Assembly: GCA_046350255.1 (NCBI GenBank)
Contig: JAXMAV010000007.1
Span: 372,001 to 436,000, forward strand
Direction: 5' to 3'
Origin: CALDUY01 sp046350255
Lineage (GTDB): Bacteria; Planctomycetota; Planctomycetia; Gemmatales; Gemmataceae
DNA length: 64,000 bases
Within the stretch, counting starts at the first letter, position 1, and each line of letters starts with the position of its first letter. A program made the translations under genes and the position numbers. The notes beneath the pieces are model-generated. The model did not search any database, was not told the origin of the DNA, and saw nothing but the letters and a program-made list of their open reading frames with translations. Shown here piece after piece: positions 1 to 9,845 of this stretch.

Positions 1-803
1 ATGTACTCCTTCACCACCAGGGTGTAGCGCTTGGGGTTCTTCAGGAGGCTGAACTCTTCGTTCTCGTTGAGCTGTTTCCAGAACGGATCCCACTTCGGCT
101 TGTTGGCCTGGGACTGTGGAACCAGAGGGTTGCGCACCACCATGGCGTTGTGGAAGGGATGGACCAGACCAGCCTTGGTGACCTGCTTCTTGGTCTGCGG
201 GTCCATCTCCTGGTAGGTCATCACCTCGTAGGGGTTCTTGCCCCCTTCCAGCTCGAGCTTCGGCGCAGGCAGCTTCTTCAGGTGGGGCAGGTAGGCGCTG
301 GCTGCGTCCAGATCCTTGAACCCGCCCACCAGGACGGCGTATTGATCCTGCACGCGGTAGATCTTGCGCTTCAATTGCACGCCCGGGTAGCGCTTCTTGA
401 GCGCCTCGTGCTCCTCGTCCTGCCTACGCCGCTCCTCGTCGCCGCGGTTGTAGATGTAGGCACCCAGCCGATGCTTTTCGCGCAGCTCACGCACCACCTG
501 GGTGGCGAGGTTGAGGCCGTCGGGGCCTACGTAGGTGGTGGCACAGACCATCCAGGCGCCGACATCGGGCGGAAGCGGGTAGGGGTTGACCGGGCGATGC
601 GCGGGTGCAGATGCAGCAGCGGGCGCAGGAGCAGCCGACCGGGGATCGGGTTCAATGCCGGCCGGGACGGTCCGGGGCGCGGCCGGAGCAGCCGGGGTAG
701 TCTTGAGCACGCCAAAATCGTCACCCGGTTGAGCCAGGGCATGGACTCCCAGGCCTGCTATCCCCAGGGCTGCCGCCAAAGGCAGCCAGAGCAACCTCCT
801 CAT
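1..803 (-). CDS. Secreted protein of unknown function, N-terminal 267 residues (runs off left edge)
   Basis: The frame stays open from an ATG at 803 to base 3 without a stop, so the C-terminus lies outside the window. The start is set by a strong AGGAGG eight bases upstream; an ATG nearer the AGGAGG closes after three codons. The N-terminus is a signal peptide (MRRLLWLPLAAALGIAGLG, cleavage near HALAQ), followed by an Ala/Pro-rich linker to about residue 70. A globular part then contains a stretch around YAVLVGGFKDLDAASAYLPH that resembles a SPOR-like repeat, which would suggest envelope or peptidoglycan binding; that is inference. A promoter candidate lies just upstream, so it is probably transcribed separately from ppa. 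I do not recognise a named family. Confidence 0.75.
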   Translation of the reverse strand, partial: MRRLLWLPLAAALGIAGLGVHALAQPGDDFGVLKTTPAAPAAPRTVPAGIEPDPRSAAPAPAAASAPAHRPVNPYPLPPDVGAWMVCATTYVGPDGLNLATQVVRELREKHRLGAYIYNRGDEERRRQDEEHEALKKRYPGVQLKRKIYRVQDQYAVLVGGFKDLDAASAYLPHLKKLPAPKLELEGGKNPYEVMTYQEMDPQTKKQVTKAGLVHPFHNAMVVRNPLVPQSQANKPKWDPFWKQLNENEEFSLLKNPKRYTLVVKEY

Positions 804-848
804 CGCGACATCCTCCTGACCTGCCGATAAGACGGAATCAGGCCTGAG

Positions 849-877
849 GCTATAGCAATCGCGGAAGGCTCTGTCGA
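849..877 (-). promoter_or_regulatory. Candidate sigma70-type promoter for the gene starting at 803
   Basis: On the minus strand TCGACA (872-877) is followed after exactly 17 bases by TATAGC (849-854), which also carries an extended TGC. A short palindrome TCAGGCCTGA (838-847) lies just downstream and could be an operator. Found by eye only. Confidence 0.45.
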
Positions 878-902
878 GAGCGAACACACGCCGGCTGGAC
901 CG

Positions 903-1445
903 CTAGTAGCGGAACCCCTTGCGACGACGCGAGCTGTAAGCGGCCAGGGCGGCCTCGATCACGGGCAGCGCGGTTTCCGGCGGCTCCATCTCCTCCACCT
1001 CGACCGCCTTGCCTTCCAGGGTCTTGTAGTCCTGGAAGAAGCGCCGCAGCATGGTGAGACGATGGATGGGCAGCTGGCTGGCCTCGCGGAAGCCGTTGTA
1101 CTCCGGGTCGTGAGTGGCCACCGCCAGGATCTTGTGATCGCGCTTCCCCGAGTCGATCATGGTCATCAGCCCGATGGCCCGGGCGTGGACCAGCGTCAGC
1201 GGCGCAACCGTTTCCTGGCAGAGCACCAGCACGTCGAGTGGATCATCGTCCTCGGCGAGCGTCTGTGGGATGAAGCCATAATTCGCGGGGTAATAGACCG
1301 CCGAGTAGAGGATGCGGTCCACCCGCAGCATCCCGGTCTCCTTGTCCAGCTCGTACTTGACGCTGGAACCCATGGGGATCTCGATGACTGCGGTGAATTC
1401 GGCCGGCAAACCCTCGCCGGGGGTGACGTCGTGCCAGGCGTGCAT
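903..1445 (-). CDS. ppa: Inorganic pyrophosphatase, family I
   Basis: This 180-residue protein matches soluble family I pyrophosphatase, which hydrolyses PPi to two phosphates with Mg2+ and pulls biosynthetic reactions forward. Visible signatures are the early EIPMGSSVKYELDKETG segment, the YPANYGFIPQT motif and the metal-binding acidic cluster EDDDPLDVLVL near residues 65-75, followed by GKRDHKILAVA. The length is typical of bacterial enzymes. It is the last gene of a minus-strand operon, 36 bases after the GT2 gene, which itself makes nucleotide by-products. The C-terminus ends in a short basic RRRKGFRY tail. The identification is firm. Confidence 0.95.
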   Translation of the reverse strand: MHAWHDVTPGEGLPAEFTAVIEIPMGSSVKYELDKETGMLRVDRILYSAVYYPANYGFIPQTLAEDDDPLDVLVLCQETVAPLTLVHARAIGLMTMIDSGKRDHKILAVATHDPEYNGFREASQLPIHRLTMLRRFFQDYKTLEGKAVEVEEMEPPETALPVIEAALAAYSSRRRKGFRY

Positions 1446-1481
1446 GGTTGGTGGCGGCTCCCAGTCGGTGGAGTAAATCTA

Positions 1482-2483
<1,002 letters not shown>

Positions 2484-3395
2484 GGTCCAGCACTCCGACG
2501 GGTTCATGAATTCGGGCATACGGGCCGGCGAGGTAGCACACCGCGCCCAGCAAACTGGCGGCGACCGTGGTCGCGAAGACGAGCAAGGACAGCATCACCG
2601 CCTGGGGAGCGGTCACCCCCACGGGTCCGAGGAGGACAACCAACCCCAGCTCGCGCAGACCCATGCCGTTGAGACTGATCGGCACCAGGGTAAGCAGGGT
2701 GACCAGCGGCACTGCCACCGCCAGGTAGACGAACGGCACTTCCAGTCCAAGCCCCAGGCACACCAGCCAGACCTGGGCCACGCTGGCCAGTTGTACCAGC
2801 ACCGACAGAGCCGCAGCGCCACCCAGCAAACGGGGCAAACGGGCGTAGGTGTGGACGAGCTGAATCAACCGCGGCACCTTGTCGCCCACCCAGGGCAGCC
2901 GGGTCATCGCGGGCAAGAGGGGCAACGACAGCACGCCACCCACCATGCCGGCCCCGATGGCGGCCAGCACCAGCAGCATCCATCCTGGCAACGCCACCGG
3001 CGAAAACAGCGCCGCCACGCAGGCCATCAGCATAAGCACCATCAACCCACTGCCACGCTCGGCCAGCACGCTGAGAAAGGCGCGAGGCCGTCGCCCACCC
3101 ATGTAGAGGGCACGCACGACGTCGCCGCCTACCGAGGTTGGCAGCACCAGGTTGAAGAACATGCCGACGAAGTAGAGCGACACATAACGCCGGTACGGCA
3201 AGTGGTAGCCCAGAGGCACGGCCAGCATCTGCCAGCGGTAGCTGGAGATGAGCTGCGCCAGGAGGAAGACCGCCAGGGCCAGCCCCCAGAACCGGACATC
3301 CAGTCGATGGAATGCCTCGGCGATCTGGGTCCAGTCCAGACGCCAGGCCAGCAAGCCAAGCAGAGCGACACTTCCGAGGGCGCGCAGGGCAGTCT

Positions 3396-4421
3396 TCATG
3401 ACACCTCCAGCTCGATCACCTGCAGTGCGTTCCCAACCTGGAGGAAGAACGCGTGCTGTTCGTTGATCAGGTCCAGCCGAAGTTCGTGGCGGCCCGGCGG
3501 CAGGGCGGGGAGGGGGACCGTCAGATCCAGCGATTCTCCGGGTGCCACCACCGCGTGAAACAATCCGGCCCGGTCGCAGCGAAGTAGCCGTTCGTCCCGG
3601 TCGTGAACGAACCACCAGAGATGAACGCCCGCGTTGGTGCCCGGCTGAAACACCCACGCCTCCTCAGACAGGTTCCGGCAGCGCACCTGCACCAGCTGAG
3701 ACTGATGGGCCTGCACCTTCAGGCGCGGCCGATGTCCTTCGCGGTGTTCGAGATTGGCCAGCACGGTGATCTCCGCACGGCCATCGCCGGGGCAGTAGTG
3801 CTGGGTGGCCCAGGTTCGGAACGTGGAGGGCGAGTGCTCCAGCCCCTGCTCCTCGAGCCAGTCTCGGTAAAACTCAAAGAAGCGATCGACGTGGCGCGTC
3901 TTGCCGAGAGGCAGATGCCCGCTGCGCACGCTCAGTTCGCGGAGCGCCTCGTCGAGGCTAGCGTCGGTGCGCAGCAACTTGACCATCACCGAGGCCAATC
4001 CCGTGCGGTCAGCCCCCTGGTGACAGTGGAATAGCAGTGGATACTCGGATCGATCGAGCACCTCGACCAGATGCCGAAGGGAAATGGTCGAGGGTAGCCG
4101 GGTGGCCGAGAAATTGATGTCTTCCTGGCACACGTCCAGGCTGGCAGTGGTGCGAGCTTCGTCACGATACCAGGCCGCAGTGGGACAGCAGCCGCGCAGG
4201 TTCACCACGGTGCGGATGCCGTGTTTCGTGATGAACTGTTCGAGATGCGATGCCGAAGGCTGGGCACAGCGGTAGGCCTGTCCGGGCAGCACCGTGCGGA
4301 AGTTGCTCCCGCCCAGGATGTAGCCCGCCTGCAAGCCGATGGCCAGCATCACCCCGGTGATTGCCCCCCGGATTAACATTTCTGCCAGCGAGCGCCTCTG
4401 CGCAGCCGGTTGGTCGGCCAT
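3396..4421 (-). CDS. Membrane-anchored dual-specificity/tyrosine-phosphatase-like protein with C-terminal Ig-like domain
   Basis: 341 residues. A membrane anchor near residues 15-37 (IRGAITGVMLAIGLQAGYIL) precedes a DSP/PTP-like catalytic domain: VVNLRGCC, then the Cx5R loop FHCHQGADRTG near residue 155, with both the nucleophile Cys and the Arg present. Residues 235-341 form a separate beta-rich module (RCRNLSEEAW ... VAPGESLDL ... PPGRHELRLDLINE) like the Ig-like domains found on some glycosyltransferases and peptidases. The ATG at 4421 has AGGAGG about ten bases upstream. It is the first gene of the operon with UPF0104, GT2 and ppa, which suggests phosphatase action in lipid-linked sugar metabolism (for instance on a polyprenyl or inositol phosphate) rather than on protein. 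That role is inference. Confidence 0.8.
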   Translation of the reverse strand: MADQPAAQRRSLAEMLIRGAITGVMLAIGLQAGYILGGSNFRTVLPGQAYRCAQPSASHLEQFITKHGIRTVVNLRGCCPTAAWYRDEARTTASLDVCQEDINFSATRLPSTISLRHLVEVLDRSEYPLLFHCHQGADRTGLASVMVKLLRTDASLDEALRELSVRSGHLPLGKTRHVDRFFEFYRDWLEEQGLEHSPSTFRTWATQHYCPGDGRAEITVLANLEHREGHRPRLKVQAHQSQLVQVRCRNLSEEAWVFQPGTNAGVHLWWFVHDRDERLLRCDRAGLFHAVVAPGESLDLTVPLPALPPGRHELRLDLINEQHAFFLQVGNALQVIELEVS

Positions 4422-4542
4422 GCCACTCCGCCTCCTGCGGACGATGTTCCCGGGACAGTCCCTGTCCGGGTGCGAATCTTGCCACAACCGCGAGCCCGAC
4501 ACCAGACCGACTTCTGCCGGGCCCAGGCAACGTTTACCCTCC

Positions 4543-4570
4543 TTGTGTCGCCGGCCCGGATGCCTACAAT
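4543..4570 (+). promoter_or_regulatory. Candidate promoter for the sialidase-like gene
   Basis: TTGTGT (4543-4548) and TACAAT (4565-4570) are separated by 16 bases and lie 42 bases before the ATG at 4613, in the intergenic space between divergent genes. The -10 matches the consensus at five of six positions; the -35 is weak. Confidence 0.4.
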
Positions 4571-4612
4571 CGACCCGGGTTGCCTCCCCTGCCCGAACCA
4601 CGAGAGTCGATC

Positions 4613-5542
4613 ATGTTTGTCTTCGAGAAAGCTCCGTTTCCCTCGTGCCATGCCTCCACCATCGTCGAGGTGGAACCCGGCCGGCTGCTCTGCGCCTGGT
4701 TCGGCGGCAAGGCCGAGGGCGCGCGCGACGTGCGCATCTGGCAGTCGGCGTTCGACGGCAAGAGCTGGTCGAAACCCGAGATGGTGGCCGAGGAACCCGG
4801 CTACCCCTGCTGGAACCCGGTATTGTTCCGAAGCGCCCGGGGCACGCTCTCGCTCTTCTACAAGGCGGGTCCATCGCCCATGACGTGGTCGGGGTTCGTC
4901 CAAACGTCGAAAGATGGCGGTAAGAGCTGGAGTAAAGCCAGCATCCTCGAGGCGGGGCTGCTCGGTCCCATCAAAAACAAGCCGATCGAGCACAAGGGGG
5001 TGATCATTTCCCCCACCTCGGTGGAAAGCCATCGCGCCTGGTGTTCCTGGGTCGAGCGCTCCACCGATGACGGGAAGACCTGGACGCGCCACGGTCCGAT
5101 TGCTGTGCCGGGCAAGCCACATGGCCTGATTCAGCCGACCTTGTTGACCACCGCGAAGGGGCACCTGATTGCCCTGTGTCGGTCGCGCGGCATAGGCTTC
5201 GTCTGTCAGAGCGAATCGACCGACGAGGGCCTGACCTGGAGCCCGGCGCGGCCCACCACGCTGCTGAATCCCAACAGCGGCATCGACGGCGTGACCGCGA
5301 AGGATGGGGCGCATTACCTGGCGTTCAACAACGCTCGTCTGACGCGCTGGCCGCTCAATCTGGCGCGCTCCACGGACGACGGCAAGACCTGGAAGGTCGT
5401 GGCGACCGCCGAGGACACCGTGGGCGAGTTCTCTTACCCAGCACTGATCCAGGCCAGCGATGGGAAGCTGCACCTGACCTACACCTGGAACCGCAACCAC
5501 ATCAAGCATCTGACCTTCGATCCGGCCAAGCTAGGTGGCTGA
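4613..5542 (+). CDS. Sialidase-like (exo-alpha-sialidase family) six-bladed propeller enzyme
   Basis: A 309-residue protein with no signal peptide and four Asp-box (BNR) motifs: SKDGGKSW, STDDGKTW, STDEGLTW and STDDGKTW, the hallmark of sialidase beta-propellers. It begins MFVFEKAPFPSCHASTIVE, followed by LCAWFGGKAEGARDV, a pattern seen in the sialidase-family hydrolases common in planctomycetes. The start at 4613 was chosen because upstream codons in this frame lie in non-coding sequence beyond the candidate promoter; the ribosome site is weak. It converges with the sulfotransferase gene, overlapping it by 12 bases. Substrate is uncertain: many members act on non-sialic sugars. A link to the neighbouring sulfotransferase is speculative. 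Confidence 0.85.
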   Translation: MFVFEKAPFPSCHASTIVEVEPGRLLCAWFGGKAEGARDVRIWQSAFDGKSWSKPEMVAEEPGYPCWNPVLFRSARGTLSLFYKAGPSPMTWSGFVQTSKDGGKSWSKASILEAGLLGPIKNKPIEHKGVIISPTSVESHRAWCSWVERSTDDGKTWTRHGPIAVPGKPHGLIQPTLLTTAKGHLIALCRSRGIGFVCQSESTDEGLTWSPARPTTLLNPNSGIDGVTAKDGAHYLAFNNARLTRWPLNLARSTDDGKTWKVVATAEDTVGEFSYPALIQASDGKLHLTYTWNRNHIKHLTFDPAKLGG

Positions 5543-6655
5543 GACTACCGGAGGCGCGTCGTAGCCGTAGCGATCGAGCACGACGCGCCAGCGCTGGGCG
5601 ATGACAGCCCGGGTGGGTGCGTCTAGCGGAGGAAACCGGTTGGTCTGGTAGCCCGACTGATCGCGCCAGAACGCTTCCAGACGCGGCCGCGCCTCGACAA
5701 ATCCGGGCAGACGGAGAGTGGCATACAGCTGTTCCATCTGCCCGAGGGGATCCGCTATCAGGTCCTCGTAGCGCACCTCGTGGAAGTCTCCTGGGGGAAC
5801 CAGGCGCTTGCCGATCTCGATGCGCTCGTACAGGTGGACGAAGGTGGATAGTACCTCGTCGTGCAGGCCGGCGAATGTCGGAACCTGCAGACCATGGCTC
5901 TGATACAGCGATTGCCAGAGGCGGACCGTCGAGGCGAAGACAACGTACGGGTTGCGTACGATGTGGACGAACTGCGCCCCGGGAAACATCTCGAGCAAGG
6001 TCGGGATGCGGCAGGAATGCGTGGGTGACTTGAGAATCAACCGCCGTGGGTCGCGGAAGGTGACGCGCCGAAGGAAGCCGAGGAGCCCCCGCTTCCACGC
6101 TTCGCGCTGACGCGGGGCCAGCGTTTCCACATCGAGCGCGTCGTGATCCATGGGGGGGCGATTGGGGAAGGCGATGCGCAGATACGGCGAGGGAAGCCCC
6201 AGCATGCACAGGGCGAACTCGTCTTCCTGGGGTCGCTGCCAGCCTACGGGCATGTTGTCCATCGGGCGTCGCGTCGGAAGCATCCAGCGAAAGCAGGTGT
6301 CGGCCAGGGTCTCGGTGAGAAGGAAGTGGTTGGCGGCCATGCAGTCGTAGGTGGTCGGGTAGCCGAACTGCGGATCGAGGGCCAGCAGTTCGTGTAGCAA
6401 CGTCGTCCCGGTGCGCCAGTGTCCGATGATGAACACCGGAGCGCCGCGCAACGGCGTCTGGTCGAGCCGGCTACCAAACCACGATTCTTGCAGGAGATGC
6501 AGCGCGGAGTTGAAGAGGCTGACGGTCGTCATCACCAGAGGCATGTACCAGTAACCCGGATGGACCGCACAACCGTTCTTCCACAGCAAGCGCGAGAAGG
6601 CGGGAAAACTGCACCCCTGCCACATGCGTGGCGTCCATTCCCTGCCCTGGCTCAC
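5531..6655 (-). CDS. Sulfotransferase family protein (PAPS-dependent)
   Basis: A 374-residue member of the Sulfotransfer_3 family, which transfers sulfate from PAPS to hydroxyl or amino groups. The 5'-phosphosulfate loop is seen as FIIGHWRTGTTLLHELL near residue 75 and the 3'-phosphate binding region as FVHIVRNPYVVFAS near residue 230; ILKSPTH precedes the latter. I prefer the GTG at 6655, which has GGGGAG eight bases upstream, over a GTG at 6676 that falls inside the T-run of the preceding terminator. The length suits a bacterial enzyme acting on a small molecule or polysaccharide. It is convergent with the sialidase-like gene. Confidence 0.88.
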   Translation of the reverse strand: MSQGREWTPRMWQGCSFPAFSRLLWKNGCAVHPGYWYMPLVMTTVSLFNSALHLLQESWFGSRLDQTPLRGAPVFIIGHWRTGTTLLHELLALDPQFGYPTTYDCMAANHFLLTETLADTCFRWMLPTRRPMDNMPVGWQRPQEDEFALCMLGLPSPYLRIAFPNRPPMDHDALDVETLAPRQREAWKRGLLGFLRRVTFRDPRRLILKSPTHSCRIPTLLEMFPGAQFVHIVRNPYVVFASTVRLWQSLYQSHGLQVPTFAGLHDEVLSTFVHLYERIEIGKRLVPPGDFHEVRYEDLIADPLGQMEQLYATLRLPGFVEARPRLEAFWRDQSGYQTNRFPPLDAPTRAVIAQRWRVVLDRYGYDAPPVVSAT

Positions 6656-6667
6656 GTGGCGCTCCCC

Positions 6668-6702
6668 AAAAAACACAAGGCGAGGGCCGGGCTGCCCTCG
6701 CC
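6668..6702 (-). terminator. Intrinsic terminator after the glutathione-peroxidase-like gene
   Basis: On the minus strand a perfect 9-bp GC stem (6679-6687 with 6694-6702, six-base loop) is followed shortly by six T residues (6668-6673), 18 bases after the stop codon. Confidence 0.8.
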
Positions 6703-6719
6703 CGTCCTGTGCGCCAGGG

Positions 6720-7286
6720 TTACTTCTTCAGCTCGGCCTCGATGGCATCGATCACTTCCTGGGCATCGGGGCTGACGCGCGGCTCGAAGCGGGCGATCAC
6801 CTGGCCATCCTTGCCGACCAGAAACTTGGTGAAGTTCCAGCCGATGTCGCCACCGAACTTCGGGTTACTCTTCTTCGAGGTCAGCACCTCGTAGAGGGGG
6901 GTGATACCTTTGCCCTTCACCACCACCTTGGCCAGCATCGGGAAGGAGACGTTGTACTCCTTCTTGCAGAACTCGGCGATCTGCTTGTTGGTGCCGGGCT
7001 CCTGGGCGCCGAACTCGTTGGCCGGCACGCCGATCAGCACAAAGCCCTTCTCGGCGTAGGTTTCGTGAAGCTTTTGCAGCTGCTTGTACTGTGGCGTGAG
7101 GCCGCACTCGCTGGCGACGTTGACGAACATCACGACCTTGCCCTTGTACTTCGACAGATCGACGTCCTTGCCGTCGAGACCCTTCATCTTGAAGCTGAGG
7201 GGGCTGGACACCTTCTTCTCCTCCTTGTCGGCGAGGACCACCACGGGGGCGAGCAGGGCCACGGCGAGGCTGAAAAGCAGACGCAT
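6720..7286 (-). CDS. Glutathione-peroxidase-family (Cys-type) peroxidase, exported
   Basis: 188 residues with a signal peptide (MRLLFSLAVALLAPVVVLA) followed by a GPx/thioredoxin-fold domain. The peroxidatic Cys lies in NVASECGLTPQY, the Trp and Asn of the tetrad in GWNFTKFLV, and a second Cys in EFCKKEYNVSFPM corresponds to the resolving Cys of thioredoxin-dependent GPx. The usual catalytic Gln of the CNQFG motif is replaced: here the motif is ANEFGAQEPG. The ATG at 7286 has AAGGAG upstream. It probably reduces peroxides in the periplasm with a thioredoxin-like donor rather than glutathione. It stands alone, ending in a strong terminator. Confidence 0.88.
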   Translation of the reverse strand: MRLLFSLAVALLAPVVVLADKEEKKVSSPLSFKMKGLDGKDVDLSKYKGKVVMFVNVASECGLTPQYKQLQKLHETYAEKGFVLIGVPANEFGAQEPGTNKQIAEFCKKEYNVSFPMLAKVVVKGKGITPLYEVLTSKKSNPKFGGDIGWNFTKFLVGKDGQVIARFEPRVSPDAQEVIDAIEAELKK

Positions 7287-7424
7287 GCGGTTTCTCCTTA
7301 GGTGCGAGGGACGCCGCATTGGGACAGGGTGTCGGCGCGCCCTCTGTGAACACGATAGGGAGGCCCAGCCCGGTCTGCCAGGCAAGTGTGACACGGTGGC
7401 GCCCTGTTCAGAGTCGCACGAACC

Positions 7425-7433
7425 TGCTATGCT
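7425..7433 (+). promoter_or_regulatory. Candidate extended -10 upstream of lepA
   Basis: TGCTATGCT, an extended -10 pattern, lies 54 bases before the lepA ATG without a good -35. The same TGCTANNNT pattern occurs before the genes at 43925 and 45622. Confidence 0.3.
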
Positions 7434-7487
7434 TGGGTCGCCGGTGCGCCCCGTGCCGCCCCCCTGTGGAGGAGCAGAGAGTCATCC

Positions 7488-9287
7488 ATGACTGATCCGA
7501 AGCTGATCCGCAACTTCTCGATCATCGCCCACATCGACCATGGCAAAAGTACCCTCTGCGACCAGCTGCTGCTGAAAACCGGAGCGATTACCGAGCGCGA
7601 CTTCCGCAACCAGGTGCTCGACTCGATGGACCTGGAGCGCGAGCGCGGCATTACCATCCGCATGCACCCGGTGACGGTGTACTACGACCACAACGGGCAG
7701 AGGTACGAGCTGAACCTCGTCGATACGCCCGGTCACGTCGATTTCGCCTACGAGGTGTCGCGCAGCCTGGCGGCCTGCGAAGGCGCCGTGCTGCTGGTCG
7801 ATTCCACCCAGGGCGTGCAGGCGCAGACGGTGGCCAACGCATACCTGGCCATCGAACACGACCTGACCATTGTGCCGGTGCTGAACAAGATCGACATGCC
7901 GATCTCCCGGCCCGAGGCCGTGGCCGATGAGATGAACCAGGCGCTGGGCATCAAGCCCGAGGAAGTGCTGCACGCTTCCGGCAAGACGGGCAAGGGCGTG
8001 GACGACGTGCTGCGGGCCGTCATCGAGCGCGTGCCTCATCCCGCGGGCGATCCCAACGCGCCGCTCAAGGCCCTGGTCTACAACAGCCACTTCGACACCT
8101 ACAAGGGAGTGGTTGTCTACATCCGCGTGAAGGAAGGCACCCTGCGCAAGGGGCAACGTATCCGTCTGATGCGTGGAGCCACCGAGCACGAGGTGAGCGA
8201 GATTGGGCAGTTCCGCCCCGCGCCCACGACCTGCAACGAGCTGACCACCGGGCAGGTCGGCTACTTCATGGCGCAGATCAAGAACATCACCGATGTGCAC
8301 ATCGGCGATACCGTCACCGACGCGCTGAACCCCACCACCGACGCGCTGCCGGGCTACAAGGAGCCCAAGCCGATGGTGTTCAGCGGGCTGTATCCGACCA
8401 ACAACAACGACTTCGAGGCGCTGCGCGAGGCGCTGGCCAAGCTACGGCTGAACGACTCCAGCTTCGTCTACCAACCCGAGGTCAGCGAGGGGCTGGGGTT
8501 CGGCTTCCGCTGCGGCTTCCTGGGCATGCTCCACCGCGAGATCATCCAGCAGCGTCTCGAACGCGACTGCGAACTCGACCTCGTCCAGACGGCTCCCAAC
8601 GTCACCTACGAGATCCTCAACCACAGGGGTGAGACGCTCGTCATCGACAATCCGCAGAAGGTGCCGGACGCCGGGCAGATCAACGAGTTCCGCGAACCGA
8701 TTGTCCGGATCAACTTCCTGCTGCCTGCCGACAATATTGGCGACCTGATGACGCTGTGCCACGAACGCCGGGGCGCCTATGTGCGAACCGAGTACCTGAG
8801 CCCGACCCGGGCCATCCTGGTCTTTGAGATGCCGCTCGCCGAGGTCATTTACGACCTCTACGACAAGCTCAAGTCGGTGACGCACGGCTACGGAACGATG
8901 GACTACGAGATCATCGGCTATCGCGCGGCCGACCTCGTACGGCTGGATGTGTTGGTGCATCACAAGCGGGTGGATGCCCTCTCCACCATCGTGCATCGCG
9001 GAGTCGCCGACCGTCGTGGCCGGGCCATGCTCAAGAAACTCCGCGAGGAGATCGACCGGCATCTCTTCGAGATCGCGCTGCAGGCGGCCATCGGCAGCCG
9101 GGTGGTGGCTCGCGAAAACATCGCGGCGATGAAGAAGAACGTCACCGCCAAGTGCTATGGCGGCGACATCACCCGCAAGCGCAAGCTGTGGGCCAAGCAG
9201 GCGGCCGGCAAGAAACGCATGAAGATGATCGGCCAGGTCGAGATTCCCCAGGAAGCATTCCTGGCCGTCCTCGAGTCGGACGACTGA
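7488..9287 (+). CDS. lepA: Translation elongation factor 4 (back-translocase LepA)
   Basis: A 599-residue GTPase with the standard LepA length and layout. The G-domain motifs are AHIDHGKST near residue 14, the switch II DTPGH near residue 83 and NKID near residue 137; the sequence RGITI near residue 50 is also typical. The EF-G-like domains follow, then the LepA-specific C-terminal domain with GYGTMDYEIIGY and the closing KCYGGDITRKRKL and KKRMKMIGQVEIP motifs. The cytosolic or membrane-associated protein acts on stalled ribosomes. It starts at an ATG with a purine-rich GGAGGAG somewhat far upstream. The next gene follows six bases after the stop, so they are co-transcribed. Confidence 0.97.
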   Translation: MTDPKLIRNFSIIAHIDHGKSTLCDQLLLKTGAITERDFRNQVLDSMDLERERGITIRMHPVTVYYDHNGQRYELNLVDTPGHVDFAYEVSRSLAACEGAVLLVDSTQGVQAQTVANAYLAIEHDLTIVPVLNKIDMPISRPEAVADEMNQALGIKPEEVLHASGKTGKGVDDVLRAVIERVPHPAGDPNAPLKALVYNSHFDTYKGVVVYIRVKEGTLRKGQRIRLMRGATEHEVSEIGQFRPAPTTCNELTTGQVGYFMAQIKNITDVHIGDTVTDALNPTTDALPGYKEPKPMVFSGLYPTNNNDFEALREALAKLRLNDSSFVYQPEVSEGLGFGFRCGFLGMLHREIIQQRLERDCELDLVQTAPNVTYEILNHRGETLVIDNPQKVPDAGQINEFREPIVRINFLLPADNIGDLMTLCHERRGAYVRTEYLSPTRAILVFEMPLAEVIYDLYDKLKSVTHGYGTMDYEIIGYRAADLVRLDVLVHHKRVDALSTIVHRGVADRRGRAMLKKLREEIDRHLFEIALQAAIGSRVVARENIAAMKKNVTAKCYGGDITRKRKLWAKQAAGKKRMKMIGQVEIPQEAFLAVLESDD

Positions 9288-9293
9288 CCCGCC

Positions 9294-9680
9294 ATGTCCG
9301 CCTGGACCTACGCTGGTCTGATCGTGGTGATCGTTGCCAACGTGCTGCTCAACGCCGGGATCACCTGGCTCGCTTGCCGCTGGCTGCATCCCATCGACCT
9401 CCGCCGCGCCCTGCGTCTGACGCTGGCGATCTTCCTGATCGGCTGGCCAGTGTTTCTGGCACTGGCGGGCATCGCCTGGGCGGGTTGGCAGGTCCCGCTG
9501 CGCACCATGGCGCTGTGGGTGCTACCTCCGCTGGGGATTCTCATTCCGTATGCGGTATTTCGGGTCGGGCTGAAGCAGGCCTGGGGCCGCACGCTGGCGA
9601 TTTTCCTGGCCTGGCGCATTCCGACGCTGGGCCAGTCGGCGCTGCTGAACTGGCTGCTGGGGCCGTGGTTGGCCGGCTGA
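9294..9680 (+). CDS. Small integral membrane protein of unknown function
   Basis: 128 residues, mostly hydrophobic, with an N-terminal segment (YAGLIVVIVANVLLNAGITWLA begins at residue 6) and at least two further membrane spans around residues 42-65 and 72-90, plus a weaker one near the C-terminus. It begins six bases after lepA and 165 bases before the signal peptidase gene. I see no conserved catalytic motif. The conserved pairing of lepA and lepB in many bacteria suggests it belongs to a translation/export operon, but no function can be assigned. Confidence 0.7.
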   Translation: MSAWTYAGLIVVIVANVLLNAGITWLACRWLHPIDLRRALRLTLAIFLIGWPVFLALAGIAWAGWQVPLRTMALWVLPPLGILIPYAVFRVGLKQAWGRTLAIFLAWRIPTLGQSALLNWLLGPWLAG

Positions 9681-9687
9681 CCGCCTC

Positions 9688-9717
9688 TTGTTGCCGGGCG
9701 CCCCTGTTGTGTACACT
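9688..9717 (+). promoter_or_regulatory. Weak candidate promoter before the signal peptidase operon
   Basis: TTGTTG (9688-9693) and TACACT (9712-9717) are spaced by 18 bases in the 165-base gap ahead of lepB. The rest of that gap shows no other clear signal. Confidence 0.3.
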
Positions 9718-9845
9718 CCTGGGTATGAACCTTGCCGGTGGCGTGGGCCTGGTGGCTCAGGCGGGCGGGATTGGGACAATGCGACGACAGTTGCCCCGAA
9801 TAGCATTCCAAGGCGCACTGGTTCCTCGCTAGATGAAGGTGTGGC

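Noticed and set aside
150..830. 226-codon plus-strand open frame
   Set aside because: Antisense to the secreted-protein gene 1-803 in GC-rich DNA; Leu/Val/His-rich composition, no ribosome site.
4373..5509. 378-codon minus-strand open frame
   Set aside because: Antisense to the sialidase-like gene and overlapping the divergent promoter region; composition is not protein-like.
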